Below, piece after piece: positions 32,759 to 41,325 of a stretch of DNA of 64,000 nucleotides. Positions within the stretch are counted from its first letter, which is position 1. Each line of letters starts with the position of its first letter. The notes under the pieces were generated by a model. The model did no database searches. It saw only the letters and a list, made by a program, of their open reading frames with translations, and was not told the origin of the DNA. Position numbers and translations under genes: made by a program. Location: positions 62,001 to 126,000 of the forward strand of contig DKFJ01000007.1 in the NCBI GenBank assembly GCA_002452335.1. Direction: 5' to 3'. Source of the stretch: Deferribacteraceae bacterium UBA6799 (GTDB taxonomy: Bacteria > Chrysiogenota > Deferribacteres > Deferribacterales > Geovibrionaceae).

Positions 32759-33898
32759 CTATTTCGCTATCTGAATTCTGCCGCCGTTCTTCACAGTGAA
32801 AGACCCTCTGAAGATGACCTGTTCGCCGTCGGTGAGTCCTGAAAGTATCTGGACGTTTCCGCCGCCGGTCCTTCCTGTTTTCACCTCTCTCATCTCGGCT
32901 ATGCCGTCTTTGGCAACGTAGACCTTCGCTGTGTGAGACACTACGTCATTGCCCAGCAGAGCTGTCTGAGGGATCAGGATAGCGCTGGTGACGACACCGG
33001 TATATATCTTTGCCTTGACGAAAAAACCAGCCTTAAGCAGCCTGTCTTCGTTAGGAACAGTGATATTCACGCTGACCGCTCTGTCTCCTGTGCTGACCTG
33101 CGGGTTTATATGCGCCACTTTTCCTGTAAAGACCCTGTCCGGATAGGCATCCACCGTGAAATCAACTCTGCTTCCCACGCTGATGCCCGATATGTCCACT
33201 GTCGGGATCTGAACGTTCAGATCATACACAGATTCATCTATAATAGTGAACAGGGCGGCACTGTTTTCTCCACCCGCCATGTCGCCCACATTAGCGTTTC
33301 TGGCAGCTATGGTTCCGTTTATCGGTGATATTATGTTTGTTCTGGATATCTTTACGTTTATCTGTTTCAGCTCTTCCTGAGCCGCCCTGATCTGCGCCTG
33401 GGCAGACACTGTCTTTGCCTCCGCCGCATCCGCCTCTGTCAGCGCGTCATCAAGCTGCTGGCTGGTGGCGAGCCCTGATTCCTTCAGGTTTTTCACCCTT
33501 GTCAGTTCTCTCTGAGCACGGGTCATGTATGTTTTCGCTTCCATGTACTGCGCCTGAGCCGTCTTCACTGACGCTTCCGCGCGTCCGGCGGCGGCTCTCA
33601 GTTCTTCTGAGTCTATTCTGGCGAGAGGCTGACCTTTCTTCACAGCTACCCAGTCGCTGACGAAAACTTCTCTGACAACACCGGATGCCTCCGCCCTGAC
33701 GTCTGCGCTGTATTTTGCCGTCAGACTGCCTGTGGCGTCCACATAGTTCTCTATCTGTTTTGTTTCCGCTGTAATCACTTCCACAGCGGTGGCATCCTGC
33801 TCCGCTGTCTCTGTCTTGTCCGTCCCCTTGTTTCTCATCACAACTGCCGCTATGAGCACCAACAGAACTATTCCAGTAATAATTGTCGTCTTTTTCAT
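32759..33898 (-). CDS. RND efflux periplasmic adaptor (membrane fusion protein)
   Basis: A 379-residue membrane fusion protein. An N-terminal signal/anchor helix (about residues 5-20) is followed by the lipoyl half-motif (YSADVRAEASGVVREV), an alpha-helical hairpin (about 105-170), the returning lipoyl half with SPINGTIAARNANVGD, a beta-barrel domain and a membrane-proximal domain ending with LSGLTDGEQVIFRG. It links the RND pump to the outer-membrane channel. There is no lipobox Cys in the signal, so it is likely anchored by its helix. The start overlaps the tetR stop by 4 nt (ATGA). Confidence 0.93.
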   Translation of the reverse strand: MKKTTIITGIVLLVLIAAVVMRNKGTDKTETAEQDATAVEVITAETKQIENYVDATGSLTAKYSADVRAEASGVVREVFVSDWVAVKKGQPLARIDSEELRAAAGRAEASVKTAQAQYMEAKTYMTRAQRELTRVKNLKESGLATSQQLDDALTEADAAEAKTVSAQAQIRAAQEELKQINVKISRTNIISPINGTIAARNANVGDMAGGENSAALFTIIDESVYDLNVQIPTVDISGISVGSRVDFTVDAYPDRVFTGKVAHINPQVSTGDRAVSVNITVPNEDRLLKAGFFVKAKIYTGVVTSAILIPQTALLGNDVVSHTAKVYVAKDGIAEMREVKTGRTGGGNVQILSGLTDGEQVIFRGSFTVKNGGRIQIAK

Positions 33899-34494
33899 CC
33901 TTCGCCTCTTTTTATGATGATTTTATCAAATAATTTACCTGTGATACGGGATACATCTTCACTGTCCATCATACATGAGCATTTGATTATCTGAGTATCC
34001 ATGCAGAAAAACAGAACAGACAGCAGAACGGTGGTAAAATCTTCTGTAACCACATCTTCCAGCTCGCCGTTCTCCACACCTTTTCTTATCATTTTGTTCA
34101 GCATCTCAGCCATGATGGCGTGATATTCCTCGAAATCGATGAACGGCGCGCCCTGCGGCGGTCCATAGACCATGGCGTATATCAGTCGGGCATATTTCAG
34201 CCTGGCTGCATGGAGATTCATTATGTCTCTGAACATGTTATTGATCTGAATATAGACGTCCTTCTCCACATTCTCATATTTTTTCAGGAGTATTTTGAAA
34301 TCAGTTAAAGCCTGAGCCATCAGCTCTGAGTAGATGCCCTCTTTGTTTTTGAAATAGTAATAGAGCATAGGCTTGGTAACGCCGGCTCTGCGCACTATCT
34401 CGCTGACTGAGGCGGCGGCGTATCCTTTCTCTGTGAAGAGATCGAGCGCCGCTTCCAGAAGCCTGACTCTCGCGTCATCAGAAGTGATATTCAT
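33895..34494 (-). CDS. TetR family repressor of the efflux operon
   Basis: A 199-residue TetR-type regulator. The helix-turn-helix is typical: LLEAALDLFTEKGYAAASVS, then EIVRRAGVTKPMLYYYFKNK. A helical ligand domain follows. It is the first gene of the operon and overlaps the adaptor gene, so it very likely represses its own operon and is relieved by pump substrates. ATG at 34494 has GGAGGG just upstream; a longer frame to 34554 would run through the operator and promoter. Confidence 0.92.
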   Translation of the reverse strand: MNITSDDARVRLLEAALDLFTEKGYAAASVSEIVRRAGVTKPMLYYYFKNKEGIYSELMAQALTDFKILLKKYENVEKDVYIQINNMFRDIMNLHAARLKYARLIYAMVYGPPQGAPFIDFEEYHAIMAEMLNKMIRKGVENGELEDVVTEDFTTVLLSVLFFCMDTQIIKCSCMMDSEDVSRITGKLFDKIIIKRGEG

Positions 34495-34511
34495 GCACCC
34501 TCCAAAAAACC

Positions 34512-34550
34512 TACTTATCGGTAAGTAAACCCCAAGACCGCAAAAAGTCA
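34512..34550 (-). promoter_or_regulatory. Promoter and TetR operator of the efflux operon
   Basis: On the minus strand TTGACT and, after 17 bp, TTACTT form a sigma-70-like promoter. The inverted repeat TACTTA-N4-TAAGTA (34512-34517 and 34522-34527) overlaps the -10 region, so a bound repressor would block RNA polymerase. Confidence 0.65.
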
Positions 34551-34576
34551 ACAATAAATTTTATGGTTTTTTTATG

Positions 34577-36028
34577 TCAGTCGGTTTCTATTCTGGATCT
34601 GCCGTTATCTTTGGCTCTGTAGAGTGCTTTGTCCGCTCGGTTGGTTATGGTGGTTTCGGTGTCGCCTTCGGTAAATTCGCTGATGCCTATACTGAGAGTG
34701 ACCTTTGTTCCCTCCAGCAGGCTGAGAATCACAGAATCGGTTCTGACGTGCTCGTTTATCCTCTCGGCTATCTGTATGGAGGACGTCATGGTTCCCTGCG
34801 TAAGAATGATGAACTCGTCACCGCCCCATCTGGCGAGCATATCGGTGTTTCTGATGCACGAAGCGGTTATCTCTGATACTCTGGCAATTATTTTATCGCC
34901 TGTCAGATGTCCGAAGCTGTCGTTTATATCTTTAAAATAGTCGATATCGAACAGTACCATACAGAATCCCGTCCCATATCTTTTATTCTTAGCCACTGTG
35001 GCTTCAAAAATTCTGGAGAACTCACGTCTGTTGAATGTGCCTGTAAGGTGGTCTGTGGCCGCTATGCTCTCCAGCTGGCGCTGATAGTATCCAACGGCAA
35101 AAGAGATAATAACCATAACAACAACGGTCACCAGAAGCCCGAACAATAAGTTTTTGAAAAAATTAGCCTGTATGCTCTTCATGGCGGTATTCTGATTCTG
35201 AACCACCACCAGAAACCAGTCCAGCTCCGGAACATATCTGGATGTCAGCAGATAATGCACACCATCGCTGTTGTATTCGAAATTGCTGTAGAGCTGTGAC
35301 ACAGAGAGGAGCTGATCTGCGTATTCTCTGATACCTTCGGAATTTCTGATATTTTTATCTTTCAGCGAGATATTCTTCGACCTGATCTGTATATCTCCCC
35401 GTGTATCCACCAGATATATCTCACGGTCGTATTTCACCTGATATTCCGACAGCATATTGGTTATGCGTTCCACATCCAGCCCCACGCCGGTTACGCCGAG
35501 CAGGTTATGGCTGTAGTCATAGACTCTGTGGTTTATAAAGATGGTCAGCCTGTTGTTCGCCGCCTGATTCTCATCTACCTCAAGAGCATAAGGAATATGC
35601 TTAGCCACGAAGTTGTAGTACCACTTGTCGTGGGCATCGTCTTTTGATATCTGTTTCAGTATTCCATTGTAATAATAGTAGTTTTTCGTATTTTCAGAGA
35701 CGAAGAAAGTGGTGAAGAAGCTGTATTTTGTCATGATATGGTTCAGATATTTCTGGATGGATTCCTCTTCCTTCTCTCCTGATATCGTCCAGTCACGGAC
35801 AAATGTGTCGTTCGCCATGGAAGACGCTATGAATATCGGCTTCATCAGATCCCGCTGAATCTCGGAATAGATATTGTCCCTGGTCAGCGGCAGTGAAGTG
35901 TTTATGATATCGCTGCGCAGCGACTGTTTAGCTGTTTTATAGCTGATGAGGTTGGTAACAAAGAAACCCGCCGCCAATAAAACGGCAATGATAAATATTA
36001 GTCTGTTTTTCCCGGCTATGTGTTCCAA
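34577..36028 (-). CDS. Cache-GGDEF diguanylate cyclase
   Basis: A 483-residue membrane diguanylate cyclase. Helix 1 (about residues 9-27), a periplasmic double-Cache-like domain (about 30-285; includes GVTGVGLDVERI and REIYLVDTRGDIQI), helix 2 (about 292-315), then a GGDEF domain. The active-site GGDEF is at residues 402-406 and the inhibitory I-site RNTD lies five residues upstream (393-396), so both catalysis and feedback inhibition should work. It makes c-di-GMP from two GTP. A single gene between the efflux and encapsulin operons. Confidence 0.92.
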   Translation of the reverse strand: MEHIAGKNRLIFIIAVLLAAGFFVTNLISYKTAKQSLRSDIINTSLPLTRDNIYSEIQRDLMKPIFIASSMANDTFVRDWTISGEKEEESIQKYLNHIMTKYSFFTTFFVSENTKNYYYYNGILKQISKDDAHDKWYYNFVAKHIPYALEVDENQAANNRLTIFINHRVYDYSHNLLGVTGVGLDVERITNMLSEYQVKYDREIYLVDTRGDIQIRSKNISLKDKNIRNSEGIREYADQLLSVSQLYSNFEYNSDGVHYLLTSRYVPELDWFLVVVQNQNTAMKSIQANFFKNLLFGLLVTVVVMVIISFAVGYYQRQLESIAATDHLTGTFNRREFSRIFEATVAKNKRYGTGFCMVLFDIDYFKDINDSFGHLTGDKIIARVSEITASCIRNTDMLARWGGDEFIILTQGTMTSSIQIAERINEHVRTDSVILSLLEGTKVTLSIGISEFTEGDTETTITNRADKALYRAKDNGRSRIETD

Positions 36029-36130
36029 TTCGGTTCCCCGATGTAATAATGTTTTCTGGATTACTTATTATATTTATACCACCCATGTCGTTTTAAGCAA
36101 CCCAATAAAATATGAAATTTTATAACTGAA

Positions 36131-36164
36131 AAAAAAAGACCGGAAGGGATTTCCTTCCGGTCTT
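36131..36164 (-). terminator. Terminator of the encapsulin operon
   Basis: AAGACCGGAAGG (36136-36147) pairs perfectly with CCTTCCGGTCTT (36153-36164). On the minus strand it is followed by a run of T. Confidence 0.92.
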
Positions 36165-36170
36165 CATGAT

Positions 36171-36971
36171 TTACTTAATAGAGAAGCCCACAACCGCTTC
36201 AGGTGTTATAACCCTGAAGGTGAAGGACTCCGTCAGAAACAGGTTGACCTTTTCGGAATCGTGGCTGTGATATCCCACAGCGAAATCCTGTCCGATGGTC
36301 AGCTCAAGGTCGCCCTCTCTGTCCGCCACCATGACAGCTCCGTCCACAGCCTCGGAATAGATAATGTCGCCTTTGATCTGTTCTTTCACTATGTCGCCGA
36401 GTGCTCCGCCGGGAACCACATGGGCGAGGAATTTCCACAGAGCGGGAGACACCACAAGGTTAGCCCCTGTTTTTATCCCCTCTTTTCTCATGCGTCCCTG
36501 CGCTTCGGACAAAGCTTCCACTATGCTGTCCTTGTCCAGCGCCATAGCTATTCTGTCTTTTGCCGCGATCTGATTCAATCCAACTATACCGCCGCTCTTG
36601 AATCCGTTAAAAACAGCAGTCTCTTCGAAAGCCGCCATCTTTCTGGCCGCTTCAGTCAGAGCATCGAACTGAATGTCTTTCGCTCCTCTTTCGATATTGT
36701 CCAGCTCCCAGATGTTCAGCGAAAAATTAACCCTCGCCTCCACCAATGGAAGAACCTTGTTAACGCCGTACTGAACGCCGTCTTTTTTCTGTCCGGACGG
36801 TATATCTAAACGACCGAGGCTCACACAGGCATAGTCTACGCCTTTTGGACCTTCTACGTCGGAAAATTTTCTTGCGGAAAGATTTGCTGTCAGTGTTGCC
36901 TTGGCGAGTGAGGCTATTTCGTCCCACGCCGCTCCGCTGACTGGTGCATATTCTTTTCTGAGAAGACTCAT
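36171..36971 (-). CDS. Encapsulin nanocompartment shell protein (family 1)
   Basis: A 266-residue shell protein of the linocin M18/CFP29 family with the HK97 phage-capsid fold; many copies assemble into a closed icosahedral shell. Segments such as LLRKEYAPVSGAAWDEI at the N-terminus (the cargo-docking region), RKFSDVEGPKGVDYACVSLG, the E-loop area with PLVEARVNFSLNIWELDN, and the C-terminal FLTESFTFRVITPEAVV are typical. Residue count matches the usual 265-290. It lies 14 nt downstream of a ferritin-like cargo gene in a two-gene operon closed by a strong terminator, a standard iron-storage encapsulin arrangement. Confidence 0.93.
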   Translation of the reverse strand: MSLLRKEYAPVSGAAWDEIASLAKATLTANLSARKFSDVEGPKGVDYACVSLGRLDIPSGQKKDGVQYGVNKVLPLVEARVNFSLNIWELDNIERGAKDIQFDALTEAARKMAAFEETAVFNGFKSGGIVGLNQIAAKDRIAMALDKDSIVEALSEAQGRMRKEGIKTGANLVVSPALWKFLAHVVPGGALGDIVKEQIKGDIIYSEAVDGAVMVADREGDLELTIGQDFAVGYHSHDSEKVNLFLTESFTFRVITPEAVVGFSIK

Positions 36972-36985
36972 CGTATCCTCCTTAA

Positions 36986-37345
36986 TTACTTATTTTTCAG
37001 GCTGCCGATCCCCAGATCCTGTCCGGAGGCAGGCTCCGTCTGGGATGCTCCGGAGAGGAACTCTTCCTCCACCTCTTTTGCTCCCATCTGATAAAAATTC
37101 TCTTCCTCGGGATCCAGCTCTTTTAGCAGTCTCAGGAATTCTCCGGCGTGAACCTTTTCCTCATCGGCTATATCCAGAAGAACCTGCTGAGCCAGCTTGT
37201 TGTCTGTTGATTCCGCCAGCTGCTGATAAAGCTGAATAGCCTCATATTCCGCCGCAACCATAAATCTGATAGCCCTGACAAGCTCTGTGTCAGTCAGTTT
37301 TCTGTCGTGCTGTAACCCGCTGAAAGGGTGTCCGAAATCCGGCAT
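36986..37345 (-). CDS. Encapsulated ferritin-like protein with cargo-loading peptide
   Basis: A 119-residue two-helix ferritin-like protein (EncFtn family). It is predicted to dimerise into a ferroxidase centre that oxidises Fe(II) inside the encapsulin shell. Likely metal ligands are Glu33 (AAEYEAIQ) and the pair Glu63/His66 (ADEEKVHAGEF), at the positions known from the Rhodospirillum protein. After a flexible acidic linker (about residues 80-108) the C-terminus ends in DLGIGSLKNK (residues 110-119), a clear encapsulin cargo-loading motif. ATG at 37345 has AAGGAGGA upstream. The encapsulin gene follows directly. Confidence 0.93.
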   Translation of the reverse strand: MPDFGHPFSGLQHDRKLTDTELVRAIRFMVAAEYEAIQLYQQLAESTDNKLAQQVLLDIADEEKVHAGEFLRLLKELDPEEENFYQMGAKEVEEEFLSGASQTEPASGQDLGIGSLKNK

Positions 37346-37545
37346 ACGCTCCTCCTTTTTGCTGCTGTATATCTAGTTCAGGAACTCTGTTTTTTATAAC
37401 GTTTATACTGTCTTTATAAATATACCTGCATTATGGCTTATTGAAAAGGATAATTTTTATCAAAAACACGTCTTTTCTAAATTTTTGCTTTATTGAGCGG
37501 TAATTGCGTTCTAAAAAATATTACACCTATATCTTATCGTTTGCG

Positions 37546-37573
37546 TGGACAAGAGATGAAGATAGTGTATAAT
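37546..37573 (+). promoter_or_regulatory. Promoter of ppnP
   Basis: TGGACA (37546-37551) and a perfect TATAAT (37568-37573) with 16-bp spacing, 27 bp before the start codon. Confidence 0.7.
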
Positions 37574-37599
37574 TCTGCTTAAAAATCGCAGGTGAAAAT

Positions 37600-37914
37600 A
37601 TGTCAGAATTTGATAACGTTACCATAGTCAGAGAGGCTAATGTCTACTTTGACGGAAAAGTAGTAAGCCGCACTGTAAAATTTGAAGACGGTACAACAAA
37701 AACTCTCGGATTCATGCAGGTTGGCGAATATACATTCAGCACAAAAGCTGCCGAAGTTATGGAGATTCTGGGGGGCGAGCTGGACGTTGTTCTGCCCGGC
37801 AGAGACGAGATGCTCATAATCAAAGGCAAAGGCGTCTTTGAGGTTCCCGCCGACTCATCCTTCACCATGTTTGTTAAAGTTCCCGCAGATTACTGCTGTT
37901 CATACGCAAAATAA
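37600..37914 (+). CDS. ppnP: Pyrimidine/purine nucleoside phosphorylase PpnP (DUF1255)
   Basis: A 104-residue single-domain cupin of the PpnP (formerly YaiE/UPF0345) family. Members phosphorolyse several nucleosides to base and ribose-1-phosphate. The sequence shows the family pattern: N-terminal ANVYFDGKVVSRTV, GEYTFSTKAAEVMEI, GELDVVLPG and the C-terminal FEVPADSSF with an aromatic and Cys-rich end. Single gene with its own promoter and terminator, upstream of the iron region but not obviously part of it. Confidence 0.9.
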   Translation: MSEFDNVTIVREANVYFDGKVVSRTVKFEDGTTKTLGFMQVGEYTFSTKAAEVMEILGGELDVVLPGRDEMLIIKGKGVFEVPADSSFTMFVKVPADYCCSYAK

Positions 37915-37916
37915 CT

Positions 37917-37946
37917 AAAAGGCGGGCATCAGCCCGCCTTTTTTAT
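37917..37946 (+). terminator. Terminator of ppnP
   Basis: AAAAGGCGGGC (37917-37927) pairs perfectly with GCCCGCCTTTT (37932-37942) over 4 nt, followed by T. Confidence 0.92.
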
Positions 37947-38008
37947 CTCTGCACCCGCTTATTCTTCAATCAAACTGTCTGATTTTGATATTCAATATCA
38001 TTATTTTC

Positions 38009-38051
38009 TTGACACTTTACGGGCTATTGTATGATAATGATTATCATTATT
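38009..38051 (+). promoter_or_regulatory. Promoter with overlapping Fur box (AraC regulator gene)
   Basis: TTGACA (38009-38014) and GATAAT (38033-38038) with 18-bp spacing. GATAATGATTATCATTATT (38033-38051) matches the classic 19-bp Fur box at 17 positions and covers the -10 element. Iron-loaded Fur should therefore block transcription of the regulator. Confidence 0.85.
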
Positions 38052-38079
38052 TTATATATTTCCGATGAGAGGTTGTAAA

Positions 38080-39129
38080 ATGCACGAAAAATTCCCGATG
38101 ATGGGTATTGTCACAGAGAAGGACATAGCAGTTTATAAACTCAGAAACGACCAGGGTTCTTATGACGAAATACCTGTCAGCAATCACTTTTTTGAAATGC
38201 ACGGACTGAAGAGATATGTTGAGGAAATCGCCATTCAGAGCGGTCTGTCTGTTTTTTTAATCGATCTTCCCGCTGAGGCGGAGATAGAGATGGAATATAC
38301 CGTAAACGAATGTCCGCTGGCTTTCGGAGTAACACTGGAATGTGATATGCACTCGGTATATTATAAAAACGGCGCCCAGCTGATGACGGAGCACAAACAG
38401 CCGAACACACTTATTATCAGCAAGTCAAACAACTCAAGCGGCAAGAGCATAAAAGATAAAGGAAAGCCTGTGCAGGTCGTCAGTATCGCTTTTGATAAAA
38501 ACCTGGCGAAGGTTCTGTTCAAAAACGAGCTGAGCTTTATCAAGCCTGAGCTCGAGGATTTCTTTCAGGACAACGACCATTTTTATGAACTCACAGAGCA
38601 TGCCTCCCCTGTTCAGATAGCCGCCGCCCGGTCCATAATGTCCTGTTCTCTGGCATCGCCCAAGAGAGAGCTGTTTATAAAATCTAAAGTCTTCGAGCTG
38701 ATGAATCATATCTTCTCAGAGTTTTTTCTGAGCTCTTCAGACACATCAAAAAGATCAGTTCTCCAGCCCGGCGAAGTGGACAAGATAAAAGACATCAGAG
38801 ACTACATATCCGAGAGGATAGATACTCCCCCCACCATAAACGAGCTGGCGAGACTGTCCGGCATCAACGATTTCAAGCTGAAAGCAGGGTTTAAGGAAGT
38901 GTTCGGAACCACCGTATACGGATACATCCAGTCAGAAAAGATGACCAAAGCCAAGCTGATGCTGGAGACCGGAGAACACACCGTCAGCGAGATCGCCTGG
39001 ACCATCGGCTATACAAACGTCAGTCACTTCATCAAGGCATTCAAGAAACACTATAACATCACCCCCGGTCAGATGCTTTATCATGTGAAAAGCGACATAA
39101 CACAGAGCCGGATCAAATACTCCGTTTAG
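38080..39129 (+). CDS. AraC family regulator of the iron region
   Basis: A 349-residue regulator with a roughly 240-residue N-terminal domain of unknown fold and a C-terminal AraC/XylS double helix-turn-helix (about residues 250-345). The latter includes INELARLSGINDFKLKAGFK and EIAWTIGYTNVSHFIKAFKK. Size and context match the YbtA/PchR group, which sense an incoming ferric siderophore and activate the cognate receptor and transporter genes. The gene has a Fur box on its promoter and directly precedes the TonB receptor. ATG at 38080 is preferred over 38065 because GAGAGG lies 9 nt upstream of it. The direct siderophore-sensor role is inferred. Confidence 0.88.
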   Translation: MHEKFPMMGIVTEKDIAVYKLRNDQGSYDEIPVSNHFFEMHGLKRYVEEIAIQSGLSVFLIDLPAEAEIEMEYTVNECPLAFGVTLECDMHSVYYKNGAQLMTEHKQPNTLIISKSNNSSGKSIKDKGKPVQVVSIAFDKNLAKVLFKNELSFIKPELEDFFQDNDHFYELTEHASPVQIAAARSIMSCSLASPKRELFIKSKVFELMNHIFSEFFLSSSDTSKRSVLQPGEVDKIKDIRDYISERIDTPPTINELARLSGINDFKLKAGFKEVFGTTVYGYIQSEKMTKAKLMLETGEHTVSEIAWTIGYTNVSHFIKAFKKHYNITPGQMLYHVKSDITQSRIKYSV

Positions 39130-39208
39130 AGCTTATATCCCTCCCTCTGCGGGCAGAATAGACCTTCGGATGAGCGTAAAATAAATATGCAATATTTTGG
39201 AGGTTTAT

Positions 39209-41281
39209 ATGAAGAGATTTTTGAATCTGATTTGCGCCATCACAGTTATGGCGCTGTTTCAGGGAGTCTCCTTTGCTGATGATGTTCAGCTGGAGACCAT
39301 CACCGTAACTGCGGAAAAAAGAGCCGCAGACCCGCAGGAAGTTCCCACGCCCATGAACGTAATGTCCGACACGTTTGTTCAGGACACAGGCATCGATACT
39401 ATGCAGGACATGGCAAGATATGTTCCCAACATCATCCTCGATTCATGGGGGCTGAACCAGTCATGGGTTGTCTTCAGAGGCATGAGCGCCAGTGAATTTC
39501 TGGGAACCAGCTCCATGGTGCTGAACATAGACGGACTGTCGAGCGACAGCAACTACGGCTTCGACACATCATTCGAGGATGTTGAGCGTGTGGAGGTGCT
39601 CAGAGGACCCCAGGGAACTCTTTACGGCAAAAACGCCATCAGCGGCGCCATCAACATAGTCACTAAAAAACCCGGAAACGACTTCACCGGAATGGTGGGA
39701 TTCTCCGCCGAGGAGAGAAACGGGCTCAAGGCAAAATTCGCCCTCTCAGGTCCTCTGAAAAAAGACAGATTCTATATGGGGCTTTCCGGCGGATATGAGC
39801 AGACGGACGGATATCTGAACGATGAAACTCCGGGAGCCAAAGACAACATAGACGGACATGATAAACATTTTCTCACGCTGAAGCTGAGAGCCACCCCCGG
39901 CAAAGACAACGACATCATATTCAAATATTCGCACAACGAGGTAAACGGAGCCGCTCCTTCAGCGGTCTTTTCCAACACTCCCGGATATGACATATACACA
40001 GGGCTGACAGACAATGATTATGACGATTCAAAATCACTGACCGACTCACTTCTGCTGAATATGGAATTCAGAAGACAGTTCGCAGATATCACGTCTATCA
40101 CGTCATATAAAAACGTGAACACAGACGAAACAGTGGTTATGGGCAGTGTCGGCGGAGCGAGCGCTATGGGTATTCAGGATTTCGAACTGCCCTCTTTCAC
40201 TCAGGAGCTCCGAGTGGCGTCACACGGCGACAAAGGCACTAGATGGATCACAGGGCTCTTCTACGACAACTCAAAATATGATGTAAGCGAGATGTCCAGC
40301 ATATATGACTACACCGTCTATACCTTTGAATACAACTGGATGCCCGTAACAAAATCGCAGACCTACGCCGTTTTCGCCGAGGCCACAATTCCTCTGTTCA
40401 CAGAAAAATTCTCCGTAACTCTCGGCGGCAGATATGAAAAGACTGAGAGGGAGATGGACTACAGGCTTGTCACCAGCATGAGCGGAGTAACGATGGCGGA
40501 CGACAGCTATAGTGTGGACAAGGAATGGTCTTCTGTTCTGGGCAAGATTGCCTTCGCTTATGAACCGTCAGAAAACAGAAATTTTTACATGTCTCTCACA
40601 CAGGGATATACCCCCGGCGGATTTAACTATACCACCGCCGATCCCGAGATAGCTGATTTCAACGAAACGAACTCTCTTAACTATGAAATAGGGATCAAAA
40701 CAAAGCTGCTGAACAACAGAGTGATGCTGAACGCCAATATCTTCCACTCTATATACGAAGATCTTCAGGTGATGGAAACCAACTATGTCTCAGGCATTTA
40801 TTCCGTAAAAAACGCCGGGAAGGCACACACCACCGGTATAGAGACGGACATTCAGGCTAAGCTGACAAAGGGTCTGGATATTTTCCTCACAGCGGGGCTG
40901 ATGGAAGCAAAATATGATGATTTCGAAATGAACACCGAGAATTTTGACGGCAACTACATGATAGGCGCTCCGAAATTCACAGGGACAGCCGGAGCCACAT
41001 ACAGACACTCATCAGGCTTCATGGGATCAGCGAGTATCAGACACACCAGCAAAACATACTACGCCAAATCAAACTCAGAACAAACGATTCAGGAGTCCTA
41101 TGAAACTGTGAATGTGAAAGTGGGATATGAATCCATGAAAGGCTATGAGATATATCTCTTCGTCAGAAACCTGACAGATGAAAAGTATTTCACCTATATG
41201 AGAGACGGAGGATCAAGCCTCGTCTATAACTATATCGGCGAACCGAGAACAGCCGGAATAGAAGTAAATTACAGATTCTGA
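39209..41281 (+). CDS. TonB-dependent outer membrane receptor (siderophore type)
   Basis: A 690-residue receptor with signal peptide (about residues 1-22, ending SFAD). A TonB box (ETITVTA) follows, then a plug domain with VERVEVLRGPQGTLYGKNAI and GAINIVTKKP, and a 22-strand barrel ending in aromatic YRF. Its plug and YGKNAxSGAINIVT signature place it with FyuA-like and related ferric-siderophore receptors; the exact ligand is unknown. ATG at 39209 has GGAGG upstream. It follows the AraC regulator by 79 bp without a terminator between, so read-through and AraC activation are both possible. A GC-rich terminator follows. Confidence 0.92.
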   Translation: MKRFLNLICAITVMALFQGVSFADDVQLETITVTAEKRAADPQEVPTPMNVMSDTFVQDTGIDTMQDMARYVPNIILDSWGLNQSWVVFRGMSASEFLGTSSMVLNIDGLSSDSNYGFDTSFEDVERVEVLRGPQGTLYGKNAISGAINIVTKKPGNDFTGMVGFSAEERNGLKAKFALSGPLKKDRFYMGLSGGYEQTDGYLNDETPGAKDNIDGHDKHFLTLKLRATPGKDNDIIFKYSHNEVNGAAPSAVFSNTPGYDIYTGLTDNDYDDSKSLTDSLLLNMEFRRQFADITSITSYKNVNTDETVVMGSVGGASAMGIQDFELPSFTQELRVASHGDKGTRWITGLFYDNSKYDVSEMSSIYDYTVYTFEYNWMPVTKSQTYAVFAEATIPLFTEKFSVTLGGRYEKTEREMDYRLVTSMSGVTMADDSYSVDKEWSSVLGKIAFAYEPSENRNFYMSLTQGYTPGGFNYTTADPEIADFNETNSLNYEIGIKTKLLNNRVMLNANIFHSIYEDLQVMETNYVSGIYSVKNAGKAHTTGIETDIQAKLTKGLDIFLTAGLMEAKYDDFEMNTENFDGNYMIGAPKFTGTAGATYRHSSGFMGSASIRHTSKTYYAKSNSEQTIQESYETVNVKVGYESMKGYEIYLFVRNLTDEKYFTYMRDGGSSLVYNYIGEPRTAGIEVNYRF

Positions 41282-41290
41282 TAAATACAT

Positions 41291-41320
41291 CCCCCGCAGA
41301 TCACGGTCTGCGGGGGCTCT
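41291..41320 (+). terminator. Terminator after the TonB receptor
   Basis: CCCCCGCAGA (41291-41300) pairs perfectly with TCTGCGGGGG (41307-41316); only a short pyrimidine tract follows. It separates the receptor from the converging minus-strand operon. Confidence 0.8.
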
Positions 41321-41325
41321 TTCCG

